From Oasisia sp. SBJ-2009 (taxonomy: Eukaryota > Annelida > Polychaeta > Sabellida > Siboglinidae), in NCBI GenBank assembly GCA_964017155.1, contig OZ024861.1, forward strand, positions 15,005,889 to 15,069,888: a DNA stretch of 64,000 bases, given 5' to 3'. Both the position numbers and the translations under genes were made by a program. Positions 25,266-36,233 of this stretch are shown one piece after another. How positions within the stretch are numbered: the first letter of the stretch is position 1; each line of letters starts with the position of its first letter. The notes under the pieces are model-generated. The model did not search any database. It was not told the origin of the DNA and saw only the letters and a program-made list of their open reading frames with translations.

Positions 25266-27810
25266 TCACTTGACTGTTGCTCTCCATTTGTCTCTCTGCT
25301 GTGAGAGTGATGTCCATGAGTCGATCTTTATGTCTCTCATCTTCAGGTTTCTCTTGATGGTATCTTTGAACCGGAGACGAGGGCGCCCTCTCTTTCTCTG
25401 ACCAGAAGACAGTTGGGAGTAGAGAACCTGCTTCGGTAGCCTGTCTGGTGACATCCTCATAAGGTGTCCAGTCCACCGGAGATTCTTTCTGATCAGAAGA
25501 TCTTCCATAGATGGCAGCCCTGTTCGTTCTAGTATTTCCTTGTTTGTCACTTTGTCCATCCAGGTTATCCTCATGATCGAACGCAGATGTCGCATCATGA
25601 AGGCATGCAGCTTTTTCACCTGTCGTCTGTACACTGTCCAGGCCTCAGCTCCGTATAGGAGGGTGGACAGCACGATTGCACGGTATATCTTGCCTTTAAC
25701 CCGCATGGACACATGGTGGTTGTTCCAGAGTCTCTGGCGTAGTCGGCCGAAAGATGCACTAGCCTTGGCCATCCTCCTCTGTATTTCATCGTCAATGCAT
25801 CCATAACTTGATATAGTGCTTCCGAGGTAGGTGAATTCTAGAACAGAGTTCAGCTTGTTTCCATCAACCATGATATCCTCCTCTCGGGTTCTTGTAGAGT
25901 TGGATTGGTACAGCACCTCGGTCTTCTTGATGTTAATCTTCAGGCCGAACTTCTTTGACGCATCGGAAAAAGCATCCACTATTTTCTGCATCTCTTCAGC
26001 AGAGTGTGCAACCAGTGCACTGTCATCTGCGAATAGCAGCTCTCTCATCAGTATCCGAGTAGTCTTGGGCTTTGCTCTGAAGTGTGTGACGTTGAATAGG
26101 TCAGCGTTCTGTCTGGACTGTATGTAGACTCCATCCCCCATGTCTCGGAAAGCCTCGTCGAGCATTGCTGATAGGAAGATGGAGAAGAGCGTGGGGGCCA
26201 GTACACAACCTTGCTTGACCCCATTTGTGACACTGAACGATTCTGAGACTTCTCCTCCAACACTAACATTCGCCATCATTCCAGTATGTAGTGCCTCGAT
26301 CATTGTTGTGAACTTCTCTGGGCAGCCATACTTCCTCAGTAGCTGCCATAGCCCAGTCCTCCCAACTGTATCGAACGCCTTGCTGAAGTCGACAAATACC
26401 ATGTACAGTGGTCGGTCCTGTTCAATGCATTTTTCTTGTAGTTGTCGGAGACAAAATATCATATCCACGGTGCTCCGGTTACCTCTGAAGCCACATTGTG
26501 TCTCCGGAACTACCTCTGGTGTTATGTGGGTAGATAGTCTGTTGAGGAGGATCCTCGCGAAGATCTTGCCCGCTATGGAAAGAAGAGAGATTCCTCTATA
26601 GTTCCCACAGTCTGTTCGATCACCTTTCTTGTAGATGGTTACAATGCTGGCATCCTTCCATGCTTGTGGTACAGAACCCACCTCCCAGGCATTGGTGATT
26701 AGTTGGTGCAGTCTGCTGAACAGATTGTCTCCTCCGTGCTTCCATACTTCTGCGGGAATTCCATCTCCTCCAGGTGCTTTGCCATCTTTCAGGCCGGCGA
26801 TTGCTCTAGCCATCTCATCCGTAGTTGGAATCTCATCGAGGCTTGTCTTGATAATGCGCTGCGGGATGTTGTCCAGAGCTTCGTGATCTATGTCGCCAGG
26901 GACGTTGAGTAGCTTCTGGAAGTGTTCACTCCATCTTGCCACAACTCTCTTGCTGTCAGAGAAGGTCTCCATTCCATCTGTTGATTTCAGTTGAACAGGT
27001 CCCTTCTTTTTGGGTCCCCACACTTCCTTCAGCCCATTGTAGAAGCCCTTCATGTTGTTACTGTCAGCAGCTCTCTGCAGCTCCACTGCCTTCCTTTCCC
27101 ACCAGTCTGACTTCAGTGCACGCGTGTGTTTTTGTAGCAATCTGCAGGCATCTTTGTATGCTGCAGTGGTGGACCTAGTGCTCCTGGTTTGTAACACTCT
27201 CTGGTGGGCTTGGTCTCTTCTGTTCATAAGAGTCTGTAGCTCCTGGTCATTTGGGTCGAACCAGTCCTGGTGTTTTCTGTCTGGCTTGCCAAGATATGTC
27301 TTGGCTGTCTTGTACACGACCTGCTGCAGAGCAGCCCATTCCTCGTCTGGTGTTGAGTTTTCCTTTTCCTCCCATTGGGCGAGAGCACTGTCCATCTCCT
27401 GCTCAAAACTCTCCCTATGGCTGGTGGTACTTAGTTTTTCAATGTTCAGCTTGGTCGGCTTACTTGTCCCTTGCCTGTTATGCTTTTGTCGTATTCTGAA
27501 AGCCACTTTTGACCTCAGCATCTGGTGATCGGTCCAGCAGTTTGCTCCACGCATGACTCGGGTACTGTGGATGTCCATCTTATCCCGACACCTCGTGATA
27601 ATGAAGTCGATCATATGCCAATGTCTGGAACGAGGATGCATCCAGGTGGTCTTGCGTTCATCCTTCTGCTTGAACATGGTGTTCGTCACTATCAGTTCGA
27701 ACTCAGAGCACAGAGCCAGTAGAAGCTCGCCATTGGAGTTGCATTTCCCAATCCCATGTGTGCCCATGACCAAGGGCCACTTGTCATTTTCTCTTCCTAT
27801 CCTCGCATTG
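25223..27810 (-). mobile_element. 5'-truncated non-LTR retrotransposon (LINE, RTE-like)
   Basis: A 2588 bp insert absent from the other 26 units splits unit 12. It is read on the minus strand: its 3' end is at 25223 and its truncated 5' end at 27810-27812. It encodes the C-terminal part of an AP-type endonuclease and a complete reverse transcriptase. There is no poly(A); the 3' end on the minus strand reads ...CATGACGACG, which with the short 3' untranslated region fits RTE-like elements better than L1. The flanks show no target-site duplication, and 2 bp of target (AC) are missing. An AA at the 5' junction could belong to either side. The clade assignment is inferred from motifs by eye; CR1/Jockey-type is the main alternative. 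Confidence 0.93.
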
Positions 27811-27812
27811 AA
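25266..27812 (-). CDS. Endonuclease-reverse transcriptase of LINE, N-terminally truncated
   Basis: The family cleaves a DNA target and copies the element's own RNA onto the nick (target-primed reverse transcription) in the nucleus. The frame stays open up to 27923, giving 885 residues, but residues 1-37 come from the repeat and only residues 38-885 belong to the element. It opens at FNARIG (38-43), inside the conserved GDFNARxG motif of the endonuclease, so the catalytic Asp and everything before it are gone. The rest of the endonuclease keeps IDFIIT (105-110) and TDH (131-133). The RT domain has KAPGGDGIP (382-390), NYRGISLL (441-448), the VDFSKAFD motif (511-518), NGVKQGCVLAPTLF (567-580) and catalytic FADD (631-634). 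A C-terminal region with GRPRLRFKDT follows; no RNase H domain is seen. No stop or frameshift interrupts it, so the insertion looks young. Without the full endonuclease it is unlikely to be autonomous. Confidence 0.93.
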   Translation of the reverse strand, partial: FNARIGRENDKWPLVMGTHGIGKCNSNGELLLALCSEFELIVTNTMFKQKDERKTTWMHPRSRHWHMIDFIITRCRDKMDIHSTRVMRGANCWTDHQMLRSKVAFRIRQKHNRQGTSKPTKLNIEKLSTTSHRESFEQEMDSALAQWEEKENSTPDEEWAALQQVVYKTAKTYLGKPDRKHQDWFDPNDQELQTLMNRRDQAHQRVLQTRSTRSTTAAYKDACRLLQKHTRALKSDWWERKAVELQRAADSNNMKGFYNGLKEVWGPKKKGPVQLKSTDGMETFSDSKRVVARWSEHFQKLLNVPGDIDHEALDNIPQRIIKTSLDEIPTTDEMARAIAGLKDGKAPGGDGIPAEVWKHGGDNLFSRLHQLITNAWEVGSVPQAWKDASIVTIYKKGDRTDCGNYRGISLLSIAGKIFARILLNRLSTHITPEVVPETQCGFRGNRSTVDMIFCLRQLQEKCIEQDRPLYMVFVDFSKAFDTVGRTGLWQLLRKYGCPEKFTTMIEALHTGMMANVSVGGEVSESFSVTNGVKQGCVLAPTLFSIFLSAMLDEAFRDMGDGVYIQSRQNADLFNVTHFRAKPKTTRILMRELLFADDSALVAHSAEEMQKIVDAFSDASKKFGLKINIKKTEVLYQSNSTRTREEDIMVDGNKLNSVLEFTYLGSTISSYGCIDDEIQRRMAKASASFGRLRQRLWNNHHVSMRVKGKIYRAIVLSTLLYGAEAWTVYRRQVKKLHAFMMRHLRSIMRITWMDKVTNKEILERTGLPSMEDLLIRKNLRWTGHLMRMSPDRLPKQVLYSQLSSGQRKRGRPRLRFKDTIKRNLKMRDIKIDSWTSLSQQRDKWRATVK

Positions 27813-29501
27813 GCGATAATGTGTGTGGCATTCGCCGCGCGAATGGTGCTTATGCATATCAGTTTTAATATACTTTCCGCGGTGCGATCCCGGCCTCTTA
27901 CACAAGTTTCGTTTCATGTGCATTATTTTGCATCATATTTTGACATTGCGTATCTTGAAATACATCATATAGCGTGAACAATAGCTCGATCAATCGTCTG
28001 AGTAAAACGTTTCGATTGTGAGAACTGCAACATCAAAACAAATGTCCACTCGCACTAGCTGTGATATATGTATCGATGTCATGCTATCGTTGATTTGATT
28101 CTCCCAGTGATCGGCCTACATCATCATCTACCTCAACATGTTATATAAAAAAAATTACTTGATAAAAACAACGCTTCACCCACTGTCGAATGACTGTTCC
28201 GCTTCGCCAATCTTCACATCATCGGGCCTGGTCGGTCAGTAATGCTGCCAGAAGTATTCGGCCACGTGTCGCTGTATCTTCACCGGGCGCAGACACCTGA
28301 GAAAAAACAATAAAACAGCGTTACAATGTGAACGGTGTCTAACAAAATTGAAAACAGCAGGCTCAATGCTTACATATGTCCACATTCCTTCACCCCACTG
28401 GCGTCAAAGACGCAAATCCCACCGCGATGCGGTCGAGATTACACTAAAGAAACTGGCATCTGTCGCCAGCATTCGGCTGCGCGGCAAAGTAATGGCGGCA
28501 AACCGGAAGACGCGCCACAACAATACCGTGACGTCACGACATTACGGCAGACGTGCCATTTTCGTTCCCGGAGACGTCAAATTTCAAGATGGCGACGCCT
28601 TTGATCTAAGCAAACTGGGGGGGGGGCGTTTTCTTCCACGTTTACTTCGTTCTTTCAATGTTTTACTTGCGCTAGCTTATTTCGCAATAAGGTACACACA
28701 TAGGACTACAGTTGTATTATGGTACGACGGCCTGTGCGACATTCGGGTAATTTTTATGCACGATGCAAGTCAATGTGCGTGGCGTATAACACCGATTAGA
28801 TTCAACAATGCCAGACTCTCTCCATTGATTTTTAGGCCAAATATATCAGACCTGCTGCGTCCGCGCGTATTAAAACCACTGCACTACCCTACCCGCGCCT
28901 CTTGTAATGAAGTTTCAAACCTAGGAGCAATTGAGGTTGGCTTGCATTCTGCGCAAGTGCCTAATTCTTGTCGGAAATGGAACAGAATATTCATATTCGT
29001 GTTCTCATTCACAGTACACTGTATATGGTGCATACCACTCTTCGATGAGTTGTCTCAAAGTCTCAAGCAGCTTTCCACCTATGCCTAGGCAAATAGACGT
29101 TTGGACAGTATCTAATTTCACATTCGTACTGCTGAGCTTCAAACTACTACACTCAACGACAGAAGTTCCCTTCACTGTGTTGGCAATCTACTCTCTGCGA
29201 TCTGGAACTCTAAAACGTCTTAACGGCGACGCTACGAGGGCTGTATGCAGGCTGCGCATAGATGTATCTGAAGCATTATATGCCATTCCATGCGATAAAA
29301 GACGTTCGTTCGCATACAGTCTAGATTTACTCTGTAGTGTAATACGCTTTGTAGGACGTACAATGTGTGTAGCTAGCTCAACATCAATGATTATATGATG
29401 CGACCATTGCCTGTTAGTTGCTTTGTGGTTTCGTTTTCTTATTGAACTGGCGACATGTCTGCTCTTTGGTTTCAGGTCTTCCTATTTGAGACCGACGTGT
29501 G

Positions 29502-31742
29502 AGCGACACAGACCGTCTGAGAATGAGACGCGCGAGTAGTGATGAACCCCACGCATGTCTAGTATATCACTTCGTAGTTGTCTGGGTAGTTTGGAACAAC
29601 CCTTGGTTTCTCGTATGGCTCTTCGCCATCGCTGTTATGTCTAGCCGTTGGCGTTACCTGTTTGTCGGCACAGCGCTCATGACACGGCCAAAGAGCTGGC
29701 CTGTTGGCACTGATCACTGTAGCATATGCTATTGTTTCCAAGGCAATGTAACAACATATGCATTCGAACTCCGTCACTACCTAGATACAAATCCGCGAAC
29801 CGAGATATGTGTGACTGCAATAAATATGGGTCTCAAAACATCGAATGATCCTCTACACTTGTCTTTGAAGGAAGACATGTCAAATGCGTACCCTTGAGTT
29901 ACACTATTGCAAAGAAAGAGGCACTTGTATAGGTTGCCTTGGCATCCTGATTCCTAAGTATGCTGTTTCCAGTCGAGACGAATGCGTTGTGCTTGCTGTC
30001 ATGACGGTCAAAGAATCATCTACTCACCTGTATTGAGTGGGTGTATGTGTACATGCGATAATGTGTGTGGCATTCGCCGCGCGAATGGTGCTTATGCATA
30101 TCAGTTTTAATATACTTTCCGCGGTGCGATCCCGACCTCTTACACAAGTTTCGTTTCATGTGCATTATTTTGCATCATATTTTGACATTGCGTATCTTGA
30201 AATACATCATATAGCGTGAACAATAGCTCGATCAATCGTCTGAGTAAAACGTTTCGATTGTGAGAACTGCAACATCAAAACTAATGTCCACTCGCACTAG
30301 CTGTGATATATGTATCGATGTCATGCTATCGTTGATTTGATTCTCCCAGTGATCGGCCTACATTATCATCTACCTCAACATGTTATATAAAAAAAATAAC
30401 TTGATAAAAACAACGCTTCACCCACTGTCGAATGACTGTTCCGCGTCGCCAATCTTCACATCATCGGGCCTGGTCGGTCAGTAATGCTGCCAGAAGTATT
30501 CGGCCACGTGTCGCTGTATCTTCACCGGGCGCAGACACCTGAGAAAAAACAATAAAACAGCGTTACAATGTGCACGGTGTCTAACAAAATTGAAAACAGC
30601 AGGCTCAATGCTTACATATGTCCACATTCCTTCACCCCACTGGCGTCAAAGACGCAAATCCCACCGCGATGCGATCGAGATTACACTAAAGAAACTGGCA
30701 TCTGTCGCCAGCATTCGGCAGCGCGGCAAAGTAATGGCGGCAAACCGGAAGACGCGCCACAACAATACCGTGACGTCACGACATTACGGCAGACATGCCA
30801 TTTTCGTTCCCGGCGACGTCAAATTTCAAGATGGCGACGCCTTTGATCTAAGCAAACTGGGGGGAGGCGCTTTCTTCCACGTTTACTTCGTTCTTTCAAT
30901 GTTTTACTTGCGCTAGCTTATTTCGCAATAAGGTACACACATAGGACTACAGTTGTATTAAGGTACGACGGCCTGTGCGACATTCGGGTACTTTTTATGC
31001 ACGATGCAAGTCAATGTGCGTGGCGTATAACACCGATTAGATTCAACAATGCCAGACTCTCTCCATTGATTTTTAGACCAAATATATCAGGCCTGCTGCG
31101 TCCGCGCGTATTAAAACCACTGCACTACCCTACCCGCGCCTCTTGTAATGAAGTTTCAAACCTAGCAGCAATTGAGGTTGGCTTGCATTCTGCGCAAGTG
31201 CCTAATTCTTGTCGGAAATGGAACAGAATATTCATATTCGTGTTCTCATTCACAGTACACTGTATATGGTGCATACCACTCTTCGATGAGTTGTCTCAAA
31301 GTCTCAAGCAGCTTTCCACCTATGCCTAGGCAAATAGACGTTTGGACAGTATCTAATTTCACATTCGTACTGCTGAGCTTCAAACTACTACACTCAACGA
31401 CAGAAGTTCCCTTCACTGTGTTGGCAATCTACACTCTGCGATCTGGAACTCTAAAACGTCTTAACGGCGACGCCACGAGGGCTGTATGCAGGCTGTGCAT
31501 ATATGTATATGAAGCATTATATGCCATTCCATGCGATAAAAGACGTTCGTTTGCATACAGTCTAGATTTACTCTGTAGTGTAATACGCTTTGTAGGACGT
31601 ACAATGTGTGTAGCTAGCTCAACATCAATGATTATATGATGCGACCATTGCCTGTTAGTTGCTTTGTGGTTTCGTTTTCATATTGAACTGGCGACATGTT
31701 TGCTCTTTGGTTTCAGGTCTTCCTATTTGAGACCGACGTGTG
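29502..31742 (+). repeat. Array unit 13, shortest G tract
   Basis: Full 2241 bp unit with only 6 G in the tract (from 30859). It has private CCGCGAACCG near 29793 and GCGATCGAG near 30671. An inserted C (GATCCTCTACAC) near 29850 shifts one open frame; this insertion is also in most later units. CRE core at 30771. Confidence 0.95.
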
Positions 31743-33988
31743 AGCGACACAGACCGTCTGAGAATGAGACGCGCGAGTAGTGATGAACCCCACGCATGTC
31801 TAGTATATCACTTCGTAGTTGTCTGGGTAGTTTGGAACAACCCTTGGTTTCTCGTATGGCTCTTCGCCATCGCTGTTATGTCTAGCCGTTGGCGTTACCT
31901 GTTTGTCGGCACAGCGCTCATGACACGGCCAAAGAGCTGGCCTGTTGGCACTGATCACTGTAGCATATGCTATTGTTTCCAAGGCAATGTAACAACATAT
32001 GCATTCGAACTCCGTCACTACCTAGATACAAATCTGCGTGCCGAGATATGTGTGACTGCAATAAATATGGATCTCAAAACATCGAATGATCCTCTACACT
32101 TGTCTTTGAAGGAAGACATGTCAAATGCGTACCCTTGAGTTACACTATTGCAAAGAAAGAGGCACTTGTGTAGGTTGCCTTGGCATGCTGACTCCTAAGT
32201 ATGCTGTTTCCAGTCGAGATGAATGCGTTGTGCTTGGTGTCATGACGGTCAAAGAATCATCTACTCACCTGTATTGAGTGGGTGTATGTGTACAAGCGAT
32301 AATGTGTGTGGCATTCGCCGCGCGAATGGTGCTTATGCATATCAGTTTTAATATACTTTCCGCGGTGCGATCCCGGCCTCTTACACAAGTTTCGTTTCAT
32401 GTGCATTATTTTGCATCATATTTTGACATTGCATATCTTGAAATACATCATATAGCGTGAACAATAGCTCGATCAATCGTCTGAGTAAAACGTTTCGATT
32501 GTGAGAACTGCAACATCAAAACTAATGTCCACTCGCACTAGCTGTGATATATGTATCGATGTCATGCTATCGTTGATTTGATTCTCCCAGTGATCGGCCT
32601 ACATTATCATCTACCTCAACATGTTATATAAAAAAAATAACTTGATAAAAACAACGCTTCACCCACTGTCGAATGACTGTTCCGCGTCGCCAATCTTCAC
32701 ATCATCGGGCCTGGTCGGTCAGTAATGCTGCCAGAAGTATTCGGCCACGTGTCGCTGTATCTTCACCAGGCGCAGACACCTGAGAAAAAACAATAAAACA
32801 GCGTTACAATGTGCACGGTGTCTAACAAAATTGAAAACAGCAGGCTCAATGCTTACATGTGTCCACATTCCTTCACCCCACTGGCGTCAAAGACGCAAAT
32901 CCCACCGCGATGCGGTCGAGATTACACTAAAGAAACTGGCATCTGTCGCCAGCATTCAACTGCGAGGCAAAGTAATGGCGGCAAACCGGAAGACGCGCCA
33001 CAACAATACCGTGATGTCACGACATTACGGCAGACGTGCCATTTTCGTTCCCGGCGACGTCAAATTTCAAGATGGCGACGCCTTTGATATAAGCAAACTG
33101 GGGGGGGGGGAGGCGCTTTCTTCCACGTTTACTTCGTTCTTTCAATGTTTAACTTGCGCTAGCTTATTTCGCAATAAGGTACACACATAGGGCTACAGTT
33201 GTATTATGGTACGACGGCCTGTGCGACATTCGGGTACTTTTTATGCACGATGCAAGTCAATGTGCGTGGCGTATAACACCGATTAGATTCAACAATGCCA
33301 GACTCTCTCCATTGATTTTTAGACCAAATATATCAGGCCTGCTGCGTCCGCGCGTATTAAAACCACTGCACTACCCTACCCGCGCCTCTTGTAATGAAGT
33401 TTCAAACCTAGCAGCAATTGAGGTTGGCTTGCATTCTGCGCAAGTGCCTAATTCTTGTCGGAAATGGAACAGAATATTCATATTCGTGTTCTCATTCACA
33501 GTACACTGTATATGGTGCATACCACTCTTCGATGAGTTGTCTCAAAGTCTCAAGCAGCTTTCCACCTATGCCTAGGCAAATAGACGTTTGGACAGTATCT
33601 AATTTCACATTCGTACTGCTGAGCTTCAAACTACTACACTCAACGACAGAAGTTCCCTTCACTGTGTTGGCAATCTACACTCTGCGATCTGGAACTCTAA
33701 AACGTCTTAACGGCGACGCCACGAGGGCTGTATGCAGGCTGTGCATATATGTATCTGAAGCATTATATGCCATTCCATGCGATAAAAGACGTTCGTTTGC
33801 ATACAGTCTAGATTTACTCTGTAGTGTAATACGCTTTGTAGGACGTACAATGTGTGTAGCTAGCTCAACATCAATGATTATATGATGCGACCATTGCCTG
33901 TTAGTTGCTTTGTGGTTTCGTTTTCATATTGAACTGGCGACATGTCTGCTCTTTGGTTTCAGGTCTTCCTATTTGAGACCGACGTGTG
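31743..33988 (+). repeat. Array unit 14, mutated CRE
   Basis: Full 2246 bp unit, first of the near-identical run 14-15-16 (ATGGATCTC, GCTGACTCC, TTGCATATC, CACCAGGCG, CATTCAACTGCGAGG). It is the only unit where the CRE palindrome is broken: TGATGTCA at 33012. G tract of 11. Confidence 0.95.
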
Positions 33989-36233
33989 AGCGACACAGAC
34001 CGTCTGAGAATGAGACGCGCGAGTAGTGATGAACCCCACGCATGTCTAGTATATCACTTCGTAGTTGTCTGGGTAGTTTGGAACAACCCTTGGTTTCTCG
34101 TATGGCTCTTCGCCATCGCTGTTATGTCTAGCCGTTGGCGTTACCTGTTTGTCGGCACAGCGCTCATGACACGGCCAAAGAGCTGGCCTGTTGGCACTGA
34201 TCACTGTAGCATATGCTATTGTTTCCAAGGCAATGTAACAACATATGCATTCGAACTCCGTCACTACCTAGATACAAATCTGCGTGCCGAGATATGTGTG
34301 ACTGCAATAAATATGGATCTCAAAACATCGAATGATCCTCTACACTTGTCTTTGAAGGAAGACATGTCAAATGCGTACCCTTGAGTTACACTATTGCAAA
34401 GAAAGAGGCACTTGTGTAGGTTGCCTTGGCATGCTGACTCCTAAGTATGCTGTTTCCAGTCGAGATGAATGCGTTGTGCTTGGTGTCATGACGGTCAAAG
34501 AATCATCTACTCACCTGTATTGAGTGGGTGTATGTGTACAAGCGATAATGTGTGTGGCATTCGCCGCGCGAATGGTGCTTATGCATATCAGTTTTAATAT
34601 ACTTTCCGCGGTGCGATCCCGGCCTCTTACACAAGTTTCGTTTCATGTGCATTATTTTGCATCATATTTTGACATTGCATATCTTGAAATACATCATATA
34701 GCGTGAACAATAGCTCGATCAATCGTCTGAGTAAAACGTTTCGATTGTGAGAACTGCAACATCAAAACTAATGTCCACTCGCACTAGCTGTGATATATGT
34801 ATCGATGTCATGCTATCGTTGATTTGATTCTCCCAGTGATCGGCCTACATTATCATCTACCTCAACATGTTATATAAAAAAAATAACTTGATAAAAACAA
34901 CGCTTCACCCACTGTCGAATGACTGTTCCGCGTCGCCAATCTTCACATCATCGGGCCTGGTCGGTCAGTAATGCTGCCAGAAGTATTCGGCCACGTGTCG
35001 CTGTATCTTCACCAGGCGCAGACACCTGAGAAAAAACAATAAAACAGCGTTACAATGTGCACGGTGTCTAACAAAATTGAAAACAGCAGGCTCAATGCTT
35101 ACATGTGTCCACATTCCTTCACCCCACTGGCGTCAAAGACGCAAATCCCACCGCGATGCGGTCGAGATTACACTAAAGAAACTGGCATCTGTCGCCAGCA
35201 TTCAACTGCGAGGCAAAGTAATGGCGGCAAACCGGAAGACGCGCCACAACAATACCGTGACGTCACGACATTACGGCAGACGTGCCATTTTCGTTCCCGG
35301 CGACGTCAAATTTCAAGATGGCGACGCCTTTGATATAAGCAAACTGGGGGGGGGGAGGCGCTTTCTTCCACGTTTACTTCGTTCTTTCAATGTTTAACTT
35401 GCGCTAGCTTATTTCGCAATAAGGTACACACATAGGGCTACAGTTGTATTATGGTACGACTGCCTGTGCGACATTCGGGTACTTTTTATGCACGATGCAA
35501 GTCAATGTGCGTGGCGTATAACACCGATTAGATTCAACAATGCCAGACTCTCTCCATTGATTTTTAGACCAAATATATCAGGCCTGCTGCGTCCGCGCGT
35601 ATTAAAACCACTGCACTACCCTACCCGCGCCTCTTGTAATGAAGTTTCAAACCTAGCAGCAATTGAGGTTGGCTTGCATTCTGCGCAAGTGCCTAATTCT
35701 TGTCGGAAATGGAACAGAATATTCATATTCGTGTTCTCATTCACAGTACACTGTATATGGTGCATACCACTCTTCGATGAGTTGTCTCAAAGTCTCAAGC
35801 AGCTTTCCACCTATGCCTTGGCAAATAGACGTTTGGACAGTATCTAATTTCACATTCGTACTGCTGAGCTTCAAACTACTACACTCAACGACAGAAGTTC
35901 CCTTCACTGTGTTGGCAATCTACACTCTGCGATCTGGAACTCTAAAACGTCTTAACGGCGACGCCACGAGGGCTGTATGCAGGCTGTGCATATATGTATC
36001 TGAAGCATTATATGCCATTCCATGCGATAAAAGACGTTCGTTTGCATACAGTCTAGATTTACTCTGTAGTGTAATACGCTTTGTAGGACGTACAATGTGT
36101 GTAGCTAGCTCAACATCAATGATTATATGATGCGACCATTGCCTGTTAGTTGCTTTGTGGTTTCGTTTTCATATTGAACTGGCGACATGTCTGCTCTTTG
36201 GTTTCAGGTCTTCCTATTTGAGACCGACGTGTG
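33989..36233 (+). repeat. Array unit 15 (run 14-15-16)
   Basis: Full 2245 bp unit matching units 14 and 16. A private CCTTGGCAAAT near 35817 breaks the TGCCTAGGCA palindrome. G tract of 10. CRE intact at 35258, unlike unit 14. Confidence 0.95.

Larger units (their letters stand above)
24675..29501 (+). repeat. Array unit 12, interrupted by a LINE
   Basis: The unit runs from 24675 to 25222, is broken by the LINE, and resumes at 27811 to 29501. Outside the insert it is closest to unit 11. Two bases of the unit (AC, reference offset 549-550) are missing at the insertion. Deletion of an A after the G tract gives 10 G directly followed by C. CRE core at 28529. Confidence 0.95.

Noticed and set aside
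27813..27923. N-terminal 37 residues of the RT frame as part of the protein
   Set aside because: They are antisense repeat sequence also present in LINE-free units, not retrotransposon.
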